NCBI GenBank assembly: GCA_965662885.1
Contig: CBFIJI010000002.1
Location: 1 to 64,000 of the forward strand
DNA length: 64,000 nt
Reading direction: 5' to 3'
DNA from: CBFIJI01 sp965662885
GTDB lineage: Bacteria > Bacteroidota > Bacteroidia > Flavobacteriales > Flavobacteriaceae
The notes below the pieces were generated by a model, which was not told where the DNA came from, ran no database searches, and worked only from the letters and a program-made list of their open reading frames with translations. This document shows, piece by piece, positions 54,540 to 63,386 of the stretch. A program made the position numbers and the translations under genes. The first letter of the stretch is position 1, and every line of letters begins with the position of its first letter.

Positions 54540-56699
54540 ATGAATTTCTTTTTATTCCCCCTACTAATTTTTCACTCTTTAGTTAATCCAGAGACACCGC
54601 CAATAAACTTTGATGGGAGGTTGGACCCTCACGAATGGGAGAATGCTCAAAAATTTACTATTGACTATGAAATAAGCCCAGGGAATAATAGCCCTTCCCC
54701 CTTCAAAACCACTGCATATATTAAATATTCTTCAGAATACTTGTGGGTAGGGTTTGACGCAGAAGCCAACCCCAAAACATTACGAAGTGCATTGCGAAAT
54801 CGTGATGAAGCCTTTTCTGACGATATTGTGATGATTGGTATAGATACCTTTGGTGACGGACGCTATATGATAGCTGTTGGAGCCAATGCCGAAGCCAGTC
54901 AGGTAGATTTAAAATTTATGCCAAACGGAAACGATGATTCTTCCTATGACGTATCCTTTGAGTCCAAAGCAGTCAAAACAGATAAAGGCTATCAAGTAGA
55001 ATTAAAAATCCCTTTTTCGTCCTTCCAATTTAAAAATGCTCCAGAACTGGTTTGGAAGGTATTGCTCTACCGTTCCACCTATGCTAATGGTGTAAGAAGT
55101 CAAAATATAAATTTCCCTATAGATTTAAACAACACTTGTCTTCCTTGTCAAACGCCAGAAAAAATAACTTTAAAAAACATCAAACCCAAAAAGCGGCGAA
55201 ATTTTTTACCCTATGCTTTTGGAGGAGTATCAGGCGAAAGAGAAACGTCTAAATTGACCTATGGGAAAGGAAATTACAATATTGGGTTAGGGGGGCTATT
55301 GGACATTAGTAATGTTACCACTTTTGAGTACACAATCAACCCTGATTTTTCACAAGTAGAAGCCGACGTCTCACAAATTAACGCCAACACCACCTTTGCC
55401 CTCTATTTTCCAGAGCGACGTCCCTTTTTTAATGAAGGAAATGATTTAATTAATACGGCCTTACAAACCGTTTATACTCGAGCAATAAACCAACCTTTTG
55501 TCTCTACAAAGATGATCCATCAAGGCGAAAAACAACAGTTCTATTGGTTGTCCGCTTATGACTCTAAAACAGCCTATCTGATTGGAGCAGAAAACAGATC
55601 CTATTTTGGGAAGGGGGAAGAAAATTTTTCCAATATTCTTCGATATCAACGAACATTTAAACAAGGATCCAACATTGGATTTTTGACCACTAATCGCTTT
55701 TTAAAAGGAGGTGGAATGGATAATACCTTTGGAATTTTAGGACAATTCCGCTTTTTAAAATCCTATTCTTTAGGGTTTGAATGGAATAAAAGTTTGACCA
55801 AAGAAGCCATTAATGATTGGATTGACTCTGATGATATGATTGGAAATACAACAGTTGCTTTAGATGGTGAATCTTTTAACGGTGATGCATTAAACTTTCG
55901 TTTGCAACGGAACACAACGCATTGGGTATCAGAACTTGAATACCAACACAGTTCCCCAAACTATCGGACACCCTTGGGGTTTTCTGTAAATAATTCATTG
56001 CGTTCCTTGGAATTCGAGCAGGGCTATCAGTATTTTTTTAAAGAGCAATTTATCAAAAAACTTTTTGTGGCAGCAGAAATGGAAACCCGCTTTAACTACA
56101 ACGGTCTCCAAAAATTTTCTGAATTGGGGCTTTCTGCCTATATAGAACTAGATAAAAATATTCGCTCTGAAATCAATTTTAGCAATGCATTCAATGAAGA
56201 ATTCAAGGGGTTCAATGCGAATAGCCTCCTCAAATTTAGTTGGTGGGTTCAACTTAACCCTTCCGAAGCAATTCGGATTAACGTATTTTCAGAATTTGGA
56301 GAAAGCATCGGGTATAATTTAGATGACCTAGCAGTTGGAAACTCCCTTTTCTTTGGCACCTTTAATAGTTTTCAGCTGAGTGATAAATTCCGAATTTCAC
56401 CAAGCCTTCGATATTCTGAGTTACGAAATAAGTTGGATAACTCCCTCTACTACAAGGGCTATATTGCTCGATTAAATATTAATTATCAATTCAACAATAA
56501 CCTCTCCTTTCGTTTAGTTGGAGAACACAATGACTTCGACAAAAAGTTTTTTATTCAACCCCTATTAAAATGGAACCCAAATCCGTTTACTATTTTTTAT
56601 TTAGGAGGAAACAGCGGATTTAGTAAGCTTGACAGTAATGCCTTTCAAGTTAGTGCTACCCAATTTTACATGAAATTTCAGTATCTGATAGGGATATAA
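54540..56699 (+). CDS. DUF5916/CBM9-like outer-membrane-associated protein
   Basis: The protein has 719 residues with a signal peptide (about 1-16). The N-terminal 190 residues form a CBM9-like beta sandwich (NFDGRLDPHEWENAQKF near the start, FDTFGDGRYMIAVGANAE-type strands, and later YQVELKIPFSSFQFK). The remaining 500 residues have the alternating aromatic strands of an outer-membrane barrel, with the conserved NPDFSQVEADVSQINANTTF and FPERRPFFNEGND segment. The family is common near metabolic and xenobiotic genes in Bacteroidota; its work is not established. The stop is 1 nt from the converging trxB stop. Confidence 0.88.
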   Translation: MNFFLFPLLIFHSLVNPETPPINFDGRLDPHEWENAQKFTIDYEISPGNNSPSPFKTTAYIKYSSEYLWVGFDAEANPKTLRSALRNRDEAFSDDIVMIGIDTFGDGRYMIAVGANAEASQVDLKFMPNGNDDSSYDVSFESKAVKTDKGYQVELKIPFSSFQFKNAPELVWKVLLYRSTYANGVRSQNINFPIDLNNTCLPCQTPEKITLKNIKPKKRRNFLPYAFGGVSGERETSKLTYGKGNYNIGLGGLLDISNVTTFEYTINPDFSQVEADVSQINANTTFALYFPERRPFFNEGNDLINTALQTVYTRAINQPFVSTKMIHQGEKQQFYWLSAYDSKTAYLIGAENRSYFGKGEENFSNILRYQRTFKQGSNIGFLTTNRFLKGGGMDNTFGILGQFRFLKSYSLGFEWNKSLTKEAINDWIDSDDMIGNTTVALDGESFNGDALNFRLQRNTTHWVSELEYQHSSPNYRTPLGFSVNNSLRSLEFEQGYQYFFKEQFIKKLFVAAEMETRFNYNGLQKFSELGLSAYIELDKNIRSEINFSNAFNEEFKGFNANSLLKFSWWVQLNPSEAIRINVFSEFGESIGYNLDDLAVGNSLFFGTFNSFQLSDKFRISPSLRYSELRNKLDNSLYYKGYIARLNINYQFNNNLSFRLVGEHNDFDKKFFIQPLLKWNPNPFTIFYLGGNSGFSKLDSNAFQVSATQFYMKFQYLIGI

Positions 56700-56700
56700 T

Positions 56701-57636
56701 TTATTCGATCGATTGAAGGTAACGCTCGGCATCCAAAGCAGCCATACAACCCGTTCCAGCTGCAGTAACAGCTTGACGGTATTCCTTATCCTGGACATCA
56801 CCAGAAGCAAAAACACCTGGGATATTTGTTTTGGTGGACTTCCCTTCTGTGATTAGATAGCCAGCCTCATCCATATCTAATTGTTCCTTAAAAATAGCGG
56901 TATTGGGTTGGTGGCCGATAGCAATAAAAAGTCCTGTAATGGGTATTTCCTCTATTTCACCAGTTTGATTATTTTTCATCCTAAGCCCTTCGACAACTTG
57001 CTCTCCAAGAACCTCATCAATTTCAGTAGAATATTTAAGATCAATATTTGGGGTATTATTTACTCGATGCTGCATGGCTTTAGAGGCACGCATATGGTCT
57101 TTACGAACCAACATCGTTACCTTCGAACAAATATTAGCTAAATAGGTCGCCTCTTCTGCAGCAGTATCACCACCACCCACAATAGCAACTTCTTGTCCCT
57201 TATAGAAAAAACCATCACAAACAGCACAAGCGGAAACCCCACCGCCACGAAGACGTTGTTCACTCGGAAGTCCCAAGTATTTTGCTGTTGCTCCAGTACT
57301 GATAATCACCGTTTCAGCTTCAATTTCACCTCCACCTTCAACAAAGGCCTTATGGATCCCTCCCTTTTCTTTGGAGAACGCCACTTTATTGACATGGCCA
57401 ATCCTTACATCAGTTCCAAAACGTTCGGCTTGTTGTTGCAGTTGTATCATCATGGTTGGGCCATCAATCCCTTCAGGATAGCCAGGGAAATTATCTACTT
57501 CCGTAGTAGTAGTAAGTTGACCTCCCGGTTCCATTCCTGTATACATGACCGGTTTTAAATCCGCTCGTGCAGCATAAATAGCTGCTGTATATCCTGCTGG
57601 ACCACTTCCGATAATTAAAGTTTTTACACGTTCCAT
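56701..57636 (-). CDS. trxB: Thioredoxin-disulfide reductase
   Basis: The protein has 311 residues. It transfers electrons from NADPH through FAD to thioredoxin. The FAD motif GSGPAGYTAAIYAARADL is near the start, followed by the CAVC redox pair (Cys137, Cys140) and the NADPH motif VGGGDTAAEEA at about 153-163. The C-terminus has GVFASGDVQDKEYRQAVTAA. Length is normal. It is divergent from the lipoprotein gene to its right. Confidence 0.97.
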   Translation of the reverse strand: MERVKTLIIGSGPAGYTAAIYAARADLKPVMYTGMEPGGQLTTTTEVDNFPGYPEGIDGPTMMIQLQQQAERFGTDVRIGHVNKVAFSKEKGGIHKAFVEGGGEIEAETVIISTGATAKYLGLPSEQRLRGGGVSACAVCDGFFYKGQEVAIVGGGDTAAEEATYLANICSKVTMLVRKDHMRASKAMQHRVNNTPNIDLKYSTEIDEVLGEQVVEGLRMKNNQTGEIEEIPITGLFIAIGHQPNTAIFKEQLDMDEAGYLITEGKSTKTNIPGVFASGDVQDKEYRQAVTAAGTGCMAALDAERYLQSIE

Positions 57637-57656
57637 ATGAATCTGTTAAAATCATT

Positions 57657-57664
57657 CAAAAGTA
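57657..57664 (-). promoter_or_regulatory. Possible -7 box for trxB
   Basis: TACTTTTG on the reverse strand matches TAnnTTTG exactly, about 20 nt before the trxB ATG. The -33 TTG is not clear. Confidence 0.35.
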
Positions 57665-57727
57665 AGGCATATAATTAAATTGTATCTTGCTAATTCATAG
57701 GAATTGTCAACACTCATATAAACTTTT

Positions 57728-58477
57728 ATGATTCGTTATTTTATTTTTTTGATGCTACTTTTTGTTTCGTCTTGTGCTACAAACAACATCGATAATCCAC
57801 AAGCGCTTATAAATAAAACGATTGAAAAACATGGTGTAAATCGGTTGAATACAAGTGCATTATCGTTCGATTTTAGAGATATTCATTATGAATTAAAAAA
57901 AAGAAAAGCACAAACAGTATATAGTAGAGAAATAAAGAAAGGAGACACCTTGATCAAGGATGTTTTAACCAATGGAGTACTGTTCGAAAGAACCATTAAT
58001 GGTTCGGTAACTAAGCTTTCCGACAGTCTAAAAGGAGTGTATTCCAATTCTTTAAATTCAGTCATGTATTTTATACAGACCCCTCTTGTACTATTGGATA
58101 AATCCGTCATAAAAGACTATAAGGGAAAGACACAAATTAAAGGGGAAACGTACCATGTTTTAAAAATCACTTTTACAGAAGAAGGAGGAGGAGAAGACTT
58201 TGAAGATGAATACCGCTATTGGATTCACGCAACCGATTTTACCATTGACTATCTTGGTTATAACTATCAAACCTCAGGAGGTGGGACACGTTTTAGACAG
58301 ACTTTTAACCGAAAAACAGTAAAAGGTGTTCTATTTCAAGACTATATAAATTTTAAACCTCAAGAACGTTTTGTAAAATTGGATAGCCTTCCAATATTAT
58401 TTGAACAGCAACAACTTAAAAAAGTATCCATTATTGAAAATAAAAACATTCATTTAAAACTAGAGGTTGGTCAATAA
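57728..58477 (+). CDS. DUF6503-like lipoprotein
   Basis: The protein has 249 residues. The lipobox is FVSSC (Cys16). The mature part begins with a helix (LINKTIEKHGVNRL) and continues as a beta-rich fold (ALSFDFRDIHYEL, then VLKITFTEEGGGEDFEDEY), a layout like LolA-type lipoprotein-sorting folds. It resembles the reverse-strand lipoprotein at 60533, which also starts with an I-x-K-x-I...HG segment. Function unknown. The next gene is the nagB fusion, with a 118-nt gap that holds an exact TAnnTTTG box, so the two need not share a transcript. Confidence 0.75.
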   Translation: MIRYFIFLMLLFVSSCATNNIDNPQALINKTIEKHGVNRLNTSALSFDFRDIHYELKKRKAQTVYSREIKKGDTLIKDVLTNGVLFERTINGSVTKLSDSLKGVYSNSLNSVMYFIQTPLVLLDKSVIKDYKGKTQIKGETYHVLKITFTEEGGGEDFEDEYRYWIHATDFTIDYLGYNYQTSGGGTRFRQTFNRKTVKGVLFQDYINFKPQERFVKLDSLPILFEQQQLKKVSIIENKNIHLKLEVGQ

Positions 58478-58539
58478 ATTATCCAATGCTCTCGGGGATA
58501 TTTATTGGATGACGACGATTTAAATACCCACTTAATTTT

Positions 58540-58547
58540 TATCTTTG
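58540..58547 (+). promoter_or_regulatory. Possible -7 box for the nagB fusion gene
   Basis: TATCTTTG matches TAnnTTTG exactly, 48 nt before the ATG. There is no clear TTG at the -33 position. Confidence 0.4.
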
Positions 58548-58595
58548 ACATTACTATAAAAGAACAATAAATACTAAATCACAACAAAAAAACCA

Positions 58596-60527
58596 ATGCT
58601 ATCCAACAAATCAACTGATATTCTAGCCTATAAACCTCCAGGGAGTTTTGAAGAAACCCGTTTCGAAAAACTTCACAATGTTATTTTTGAAAACTCCACG
58701 GAAGCATCGTTTCAAGTGGCAGCTTCCATAGCGGCATTGATTAAAGAAAAACATCAATTAGGAGAACCTTGTGTGTTGGGATTAGCGACAGGTTCAACAC
58801 CCCTTAGTGTATATCGTGAACTGGTTCGTCTGCACAAAGAAGAAGGGCTGAGTTTTCAAAATGTAGTATCCTTTAACTTGGACGAATACTTCCCACTCTC
58901 TAAAAATGACCTCCAAAGTTACCATCACTTTATGCATGTCAATTTATTTGACCATATAGATATTCTTCCTGAAAATATTCATATTCCTAACGGAGAAGTT
59001 GAAGCAAAAAATGTTCGCACTTTTTGTATTGAATATGAAAATAAAATAAAATCCTATGGAGGTATTGATTTACAACTTTTAGGGATTGGTCGAACAGGTC
59101 ATATTGGTTTTAATGAGCCTGGATCTCACATGAATTCTCAAACGCGACTAATTACATTAGATCATTTGACCCGTTTTGATGCAGCTCCTGCTTTTTTAGG
59201 AATTCAAAATGTACCACGAAGAGCAATCACGATGGGGATTCAAACTATCTTAAATGCCAAGAATATCATACTCATGGCTTGGGGGTCCAATAAAAGTGAA
59301 ATCATACAAAAAGCAATTGAAGGAGAAATTTCTCCCTTGATTCCAACCACCTATTTACAGGAGCATAAAAACACCACCCTAGTTTTGGATACAGAAGCTG
59401 CTGCTGATTTAACCCGAATTAAAACTCCGTGGTTGGTTGCAGATTCTGATTGGACATTTGAAAACAGAAGTAAGGCTGTTTTTTGGTTGTGTGAAAAAAC
59501 GGGAAAATCCATTTTAAAATTAACCGACGAAGATTACAATCAAAATGGGATGTCTGACTTGTTGACCCACTATGGCTCAAGTTATGAACTCAACATTGAA
59601 ATGTTTAATAAGTTACAACGAAGCATTACAGGATGGCCAGGAGGTAAACCCAATTCAGATGACAGCAAACGTCCAGAGCGTGCAGAACCTCATCCTAAGC
59701 GTGTGATTATTTTTAGTCCTCATCCCGATGATGACGTGATCTCTATGGGGGGGACCTTTGACCGTTTGGTTTCACAAGGCCATGAAGTACATATTGCTTA
59801 CCAAACCTCAGGAAATATTGCTGTTTCTGATGAAGATGCCTTACGTTTCTTAGAGGTAACCAATGATATCTTCCCCGACTTAACAAAGGAGGCCTATTCG
59901 AGTTTACTCACAAAATTCAAATCAAAAAAGTTACACCAACCAGACCCTATCGAAATTCGACACTTAAAAGGAGCAATCCGTAAAAGAGAATCCTTAGGTG
60001 CCACACGATATTTTAATGTTCCCGACGAACAAGTTCACTTTATGAACCTGCCCTTTTACGAAACAGGAACCATAGCAAAAAATCCACTATCTCAAATTGA
60101 TGTTGATTTAACAGCAGACTTGATTACCAAAATCAAACCTCATCAGATCTACGCAGCTGGAGATTTGGCCGATCCTCATGGAACCCACAGTGTCTGTTTG
60201 GATGTGATTTTTAAAGCAGTTGATCAACTTAAATCACAAGATTTTATGGACGATTGCTGGGTATGGCTCTATCGAGGAGCATGGCATGAATGGGGTATTC
60301 ACGAAATTGATATGGCTATTCCCATGAGTCCAGATCAAGTCCTTCGAAAAAGAAAGGCTATTTTTTATCATCAATCTCAAAAAGACGGGGTCATGTTTCA
60401 AGGCAATGATCATAGGGAATTTTGGGTTCGCGCAGAAGATCGAAATGCACAAACAGCAAAAGCCTATCGCAATATGGGATTGTCAGATTACGCAGCGATT
60501 GAAGCCTTTAAACGCTATCATTTTTAA
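58596..60527 (+). CDS. nagB: Fused glucosamine-6-phosphate deaminase (NagB) and LmbE/PIG-L deacetylase-like protein
   Basis: The protein has 643 residues. The N-terminal half (about 30-280) is NagB-like, with LATGSTPLSVYREL, NLDEYFPLS (Asp general base) and the GIGRTGHIGFNEPGS catalytic block. Deaminase chemistry makes fructose-6-phosphate and ammonia from glucosamine-6-phosphate. The C-terminal half (about 365-640) is a LmbE/PIG-L type with the Zn motif SPHPDDDVISMGGTF near 373-378 and DPHGTHSVCLD near 527, the fold of N-acetylglucosamine deacetylases. The fusion may therefore carry two successive steps of amino-sugar use. This architecture is known in Bacteroidota. No nagA, transporter or regulator is adjacent. 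Confidence 0.93.
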   Translation: MLSNKSTDILAYKPPGSFEETRFEKLHNVIFENSTEASFQVAASIAALIKEKHQLGEPCVLGLATGSTPLSVYRELVRLHKEEGLSFQNVVSFNLDEYFPLSKNDLQSYHHFMHVNLFDHIDILPENIHIPNGEVEAKNVRTFCIEYENKIKSYGGIDLQLLGIGRTGHIGFNEPGSHMNSQTRLITLDHLTRFDAAPAFLGIQNVPRRAITMGIQTILNAKNIILMAWGSNKSEIIQKAIEGEISPLIPTTYLQEHKNTTLVLDTEAAADLTRIKTPWLVADSDWTFENRSKAVFWLCEKTGKSILKLTDEDYNQNGMSDLLTHYGSSYELNIEMFNKLQRSITGWPGGKPNSDDSKRPERAEPHPKRVIIFSPHPDDDVISMGGTFDRLVSQGHEVHIAYQTSGNIAVSDEDALRFLEVTNDIFPDLTKEAYSSLLTKFKSKKLHQPDPIEIRHLKGAIRKRESLGATRYFNVPDEQVHFMNLPFYETGTIAKNPLSQIDVDLTADLITKIKPHQIYAAGDLADPHGTHSVCLDVIFKAVDQLKSQDFMDDCWVWLYRGAWHEWGIHEIDMAIPMSPDQVLRKRKAIFYHQSQKDGVMFQGNDHREFWVRAEDRNAQTAKAYRNMGLSDYAAIEAFKRYHF

Positions 60528-60532
60528 GGAAA

Positions 60533-61276
60533 TTATTCATAAGAAATGATCGTATAAAAATAGGCTGCTCGGAGGTACCGAATGGAAAGATCGGGATTTA
60601 CAAAGTAACTTTTTCGTACTTGATTTAAAAACAAACCTGTGTTCTCCTCCACAGATTCATTCATGATAAGACTAATACGTCCATCGTGATTCACCTGTGA
60701 TGCTTTTAAGCGATAGGTGTCCACATCGAAGTAATAGTGCCAAATATCTGCTTGGGGGTCATCATCGTATTGGATGCGAATCTGATGGACTTTTTGATTC
60801 CCTAAAAGTTGTGTTGTTCCCTCATAAGTCAACATCGCTTGATCGTCTAAAAGTTTATAAGGTTGCCAAAAAACATATAGCGCCGCATCCATGATTTTAT
60901 TCATGGCATCAAGATCTTGTGAGGCTGTTACTGCTTCACCATTCTCAAAAACGGAAATACCTTCCGCTGTTTTCTCCACCCTTTGGAAGGTTCCGTTGGG
61001 GTTCCATTCCATCACTGATTTCTTTGGTTGCCATTCATGAGTATGCATTTGCATGATGGTTTGCTCTAAGGTGCCTAAGCTGTCATAGAGTTTTATTTCT
61101 TTTAGATATTCAATTTTTTTAAACGATTCCCAAAGTGCTTGTCCACCATGGGCGCCAATCGATTTTTTTATAATTGTCATGGGTTCAGGAGCCTTATTAC
61201 AACCAAACAAAATCAAGAAGAGTCCTAAAAAGTAGGGAAGTTTAAGAGAAGAAATAGGCTTTAGATGATAAAACAT
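60533..61276 (-). CDS. DUF6503-like lipoprotein
   Basis: The protein has 247 residues. A lipobox is at LILFGC (Cys26), and the mature part starts MTIIKKSIGAHGGQALWES. Beta strands follow (IEYLKEIKLYDSLGTL, VFENGEAVTASQDL, then VHQIRIQYDDDPQADIWHYY). It shares the I-K-x-I-x-x-HG start and a later Pro-x-x-Leu-Leu-Asp segment with the lipoprotein at 57728, so the two are probably distant paralogues. It stands alone, and its 3' end is 5 nt from the nagB fusion's. Confidence 0.75.
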   Translation of the reverse strand: MFYHLKPISSLKLPYFLGLFLILFGCNKAPEPMTIIKKSIGAHGGQALWESFKKIEYLKEIKLYDSLGTLEQTIMQMHTHEWQPKKSVMEWNPNGTFQRVEKTAEGISVFENGEAVTASQDLDAMNKIMDAALYVFWQPYKLLDDQAMLTYEGTTQLLGNQKVHQIRIQYDDDPQADIWHYYFDVDTYRLKASQVNHDGRISLIMNESVEENTGLFLNQVRKSYFVNPDLSIRYLRAAYFYTIISYE

Positions 61277-61345
61277 AGAGCAATAAAATTAATTCGTAAA
61301 TTAGGAAAAATTTAGGCAATTATAAAAACGATAATCTTTAAAAGA

Positions 61346-62923
61346 ATGAAAAAACACCTTCTCTTTGTGCTCTGCTTTTCTTCAATGCTGAGTATTGCGC
61401 AACAGTATTCCAATAAGAAAATAAAAAATTTAAAAGCTACCGCTATAGAAAATGTTCAAACGGATCATAAAAGTACTCAGGTAATGGTCGATAAGATATT
61501 CAGTTTTGCCGAGTTAGGCTTCCAAGAGATTGAATCATCAAAATATTTAACGGGAATTTTAAAAAATGCAGGCTTTGAAATAGAAAACGGGATTTCAGAC
61601 ATCCCCACAGCTTGGATGGCGCGTTGGAGTAACGGAGAAGGGCCTGTAATTGCTTTAGGAAGTGATGTAGATTGTATACCCAAGGCTTCGCAATATCCTG
61701 GAGTGGCTTACCATAAACCCATGGTTGAGGGAGCACCAGGTCATGGCGAAGGACATAATTCAGGAATCCCTGTGATCATAACAGCAGCAATAAGTGTTCA
61801 AAAAATAATGAAAGAAAATGACATTAAAGGAACTCTTGTTATATGGCCTGGAATTGCGGAAGAACTGGTGGCCTCAAAGGCTTGGTATGTTCGTGATGGA
61901 TATTTTGACAATATCGACATGTGTATCTTTACCCATGTAAGCAGTAACCTTGCTGTTTCTTACGGCCAAGCCAGAGGAACAGGATTGATTTCTGTTGAAT
62001 ATTCTTTTGAAGGAGAAGCAGCACATTCTGCAGGTTCCCCATGGCGAGGTCGAAGTGCTCTTGATGCTGCCGAATTGATGAATATTGGATGGAATTATAA
62101 AAGAGAACATTTACATCCTTTAAAGCGCTCGCATTCCATCTTTACTGATGCAGGAGACCAACCCAATGTGGTTCCGTCAAAAGCGTCTATTTGGTTTTAT
62201 CTAAGGGATATTACCTATGATGGAATTATGAAAATGTACAATGATGCCAATAATATTGCGGAGGGTGCAGCGTTGATGACCGACACCAAGGTGAGTTCGA
62301 AAATTGTCGGTACGGCATGGCCACGACATTTCAATAAAGTCATTGCAGAAAGCATGTATCAAAACATTTTATCGGTAGGTTTACCAGAGTGGTCAGCAGC
62401 CGATCAACAACTGGCAACAGCTGTTCAAAAAGAAGTCAATTCTAAAAACACAAACGGCTTGTCCTCCAAACTTGCTGATCTAGGAAAACCCGCTGTTTCG
62501 CCAATTAGTGGTGGTTCAGATGACATTGGGGACATTTCTTGGAAAATTCCTACAGTAACGCTACGCTTTCCTTCCAACATACCAGGACTTCAAGGACATC
62601 ACTGGTCCAATGCCATTACAATGGCGACTCCTATTGCGCATAAAGGAGCAACTGCTGGAGCAAAAGTTGTTGCTGCAACAGTCATTGATTTTTTGACCCA
62701 ACCCAAGCTGTTAAATCAAGCAAAGGATTATTTTGAAAATGTCCAAAGTAAAGAAACCAAATACGTTCCGATGATAACAGAAAAGGATCCACCTCCAATC
62801 TATTTAAACAAAGGGATAATGGATCAATACCGCCCACAATTAGAGGAGTTTTATTATGACGAAACAAAATATGATACCTATTTGGAGCAGTTGGGAATTA
62901 GCTATCCTACATTAAAAAAATAA
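61346..62923 (+). CDS. Exported M20-family amidohydrolase (AbgB-like)
   Basis: The protein has 525 residues with a signal peptide (about 1-18, ending SIAQ). It is an M20/M28 metallohydrolase with the metal motifs GSDVDCIPK near 113, GHGEGHNSG near 131-139 and PGIAEELVAS near 170, and a dimerisation domain with EGEAAHSAGSPWRGRSALDA. It resembles subunit B of p-aminobenzoyl-glutamate hydrolase, but the signal peptide puts it outside the cytosol. The likely chemistry is cleavage of an amide of an N-acyl amino acid. It starts the unit that includes the NTF2-like protein and the SLC13 transporter. Confidence 0.9.
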   Translation: MKKHLLFVLCFSSMLSIAQQYSNKKIKNLKATAIENVQTDHKSTQVMVDKIFSFAELGFQEIESSKYLTGILKNAGFEIENGISDIPTAWMARWSNGEGPVIALGSDVDCIPKASQYPGVAYHKPMVEGAPGHGEGHNSGIPVIITAAISVQKIMKENDIKGTLVIWPGIAEELVASKAWYVRDGYFDNIDMCIFTHVSSNLAVSYGQARGTGLISVEYSFEGEAAHSAGSPWRGRSALDAAELMNIGWNYKREHLHPLKRSHSIFTDAGDQPNVVPSKASIWFYLRDITYDGIMKMYNDANNIAEGAALMTDTKVSSKIVGTAWPRHFNKVIAESMYQNILSVGLPEWSAADQQLATAVQKEVNSKNTNGLSSKLADLGKPAVSPISGGSDDIGDISWKIPTVTLRFPSNIPGLQGHHWSNAITMATPIAHKGATAGAKVVAATVIDFLTQPKLLNQAKDYFENVQSKETKYVPMITEKDPPPIYLNKGIMDQYRPQLEEFYYDETKYDTYLEQLGISYPTLKK

Positions 62924-62932
62924 TATCATTTT

Positions 62933-63382
62933 ATGTCAAAAAAAAGGAGACTACTACTCGGACTTTATTTGACTTCGCTATGCCTTTATGCACAAGAGCC
63001 GATTAAAGAGATTGATTCATTACAAATCATTCAGGTTTTATTTGACCAACAAAAAGCATGGAACAGTACTGATATAAATGCCTTTATGGAGGGATATTGG
63101 CAATCGGACAGACTTGTTTTTTCAGGTTCAGGTGGCCCCATTTACGGATGGGAAGCTACCAAAAAACGCTATGAAAAAAATTATCCAGATGCAGCAGCAA
63201 TGGGAACGCTTAGGTTTACCCTTTTGGATATGATTCAGGTGGATGAAAATACAGTCCAAATGCAAGGGCGTTATGACTTAATTCGAACGCTTGGTGACAA
63301 TCACGGATATTTCACCCTCTTGTGGAAAAAAATTAATAAACGCTGGCTCATTATTAGCGATCATACCTCAGCGGCAAACTAA
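62933..63382 (+). CDS. NTF2-like (DUF4440-type) exported protein
   Basis: The protein has 149 residues with a signal peptide (about 1-20). The remainder is one cone-shaped NTF2-like domain: helix IIQVLFDQQKAWNSTDINAF, then MEGYWQSDRLVFSGSGGPIY and the strand pairs to the C-terminus (FTLLWKKINKRWLIISDHTS). Such domains bind small ligands or act as enzymes; function cannot be assigned. It lies 9 nt after the amidohydrolase and 4 nt before the transporter, which suggests a joint role. Confidence 0.85.
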   Translation: MSKKRRLLLGLYLTSLCLYAQEPIKEIDSLQIIQVLFDQQKAWNSTDINAFMEGYWQSDRLVFSGSGGPIYGWEATKKRYEKNYPDAAAMGTLRFTLLDMIQVDENTVQMQGRYDLIRTLGDNHGYFTLLWKKINKRWLIISDHTSAAN

Positions 63383-63386
63383 AACA

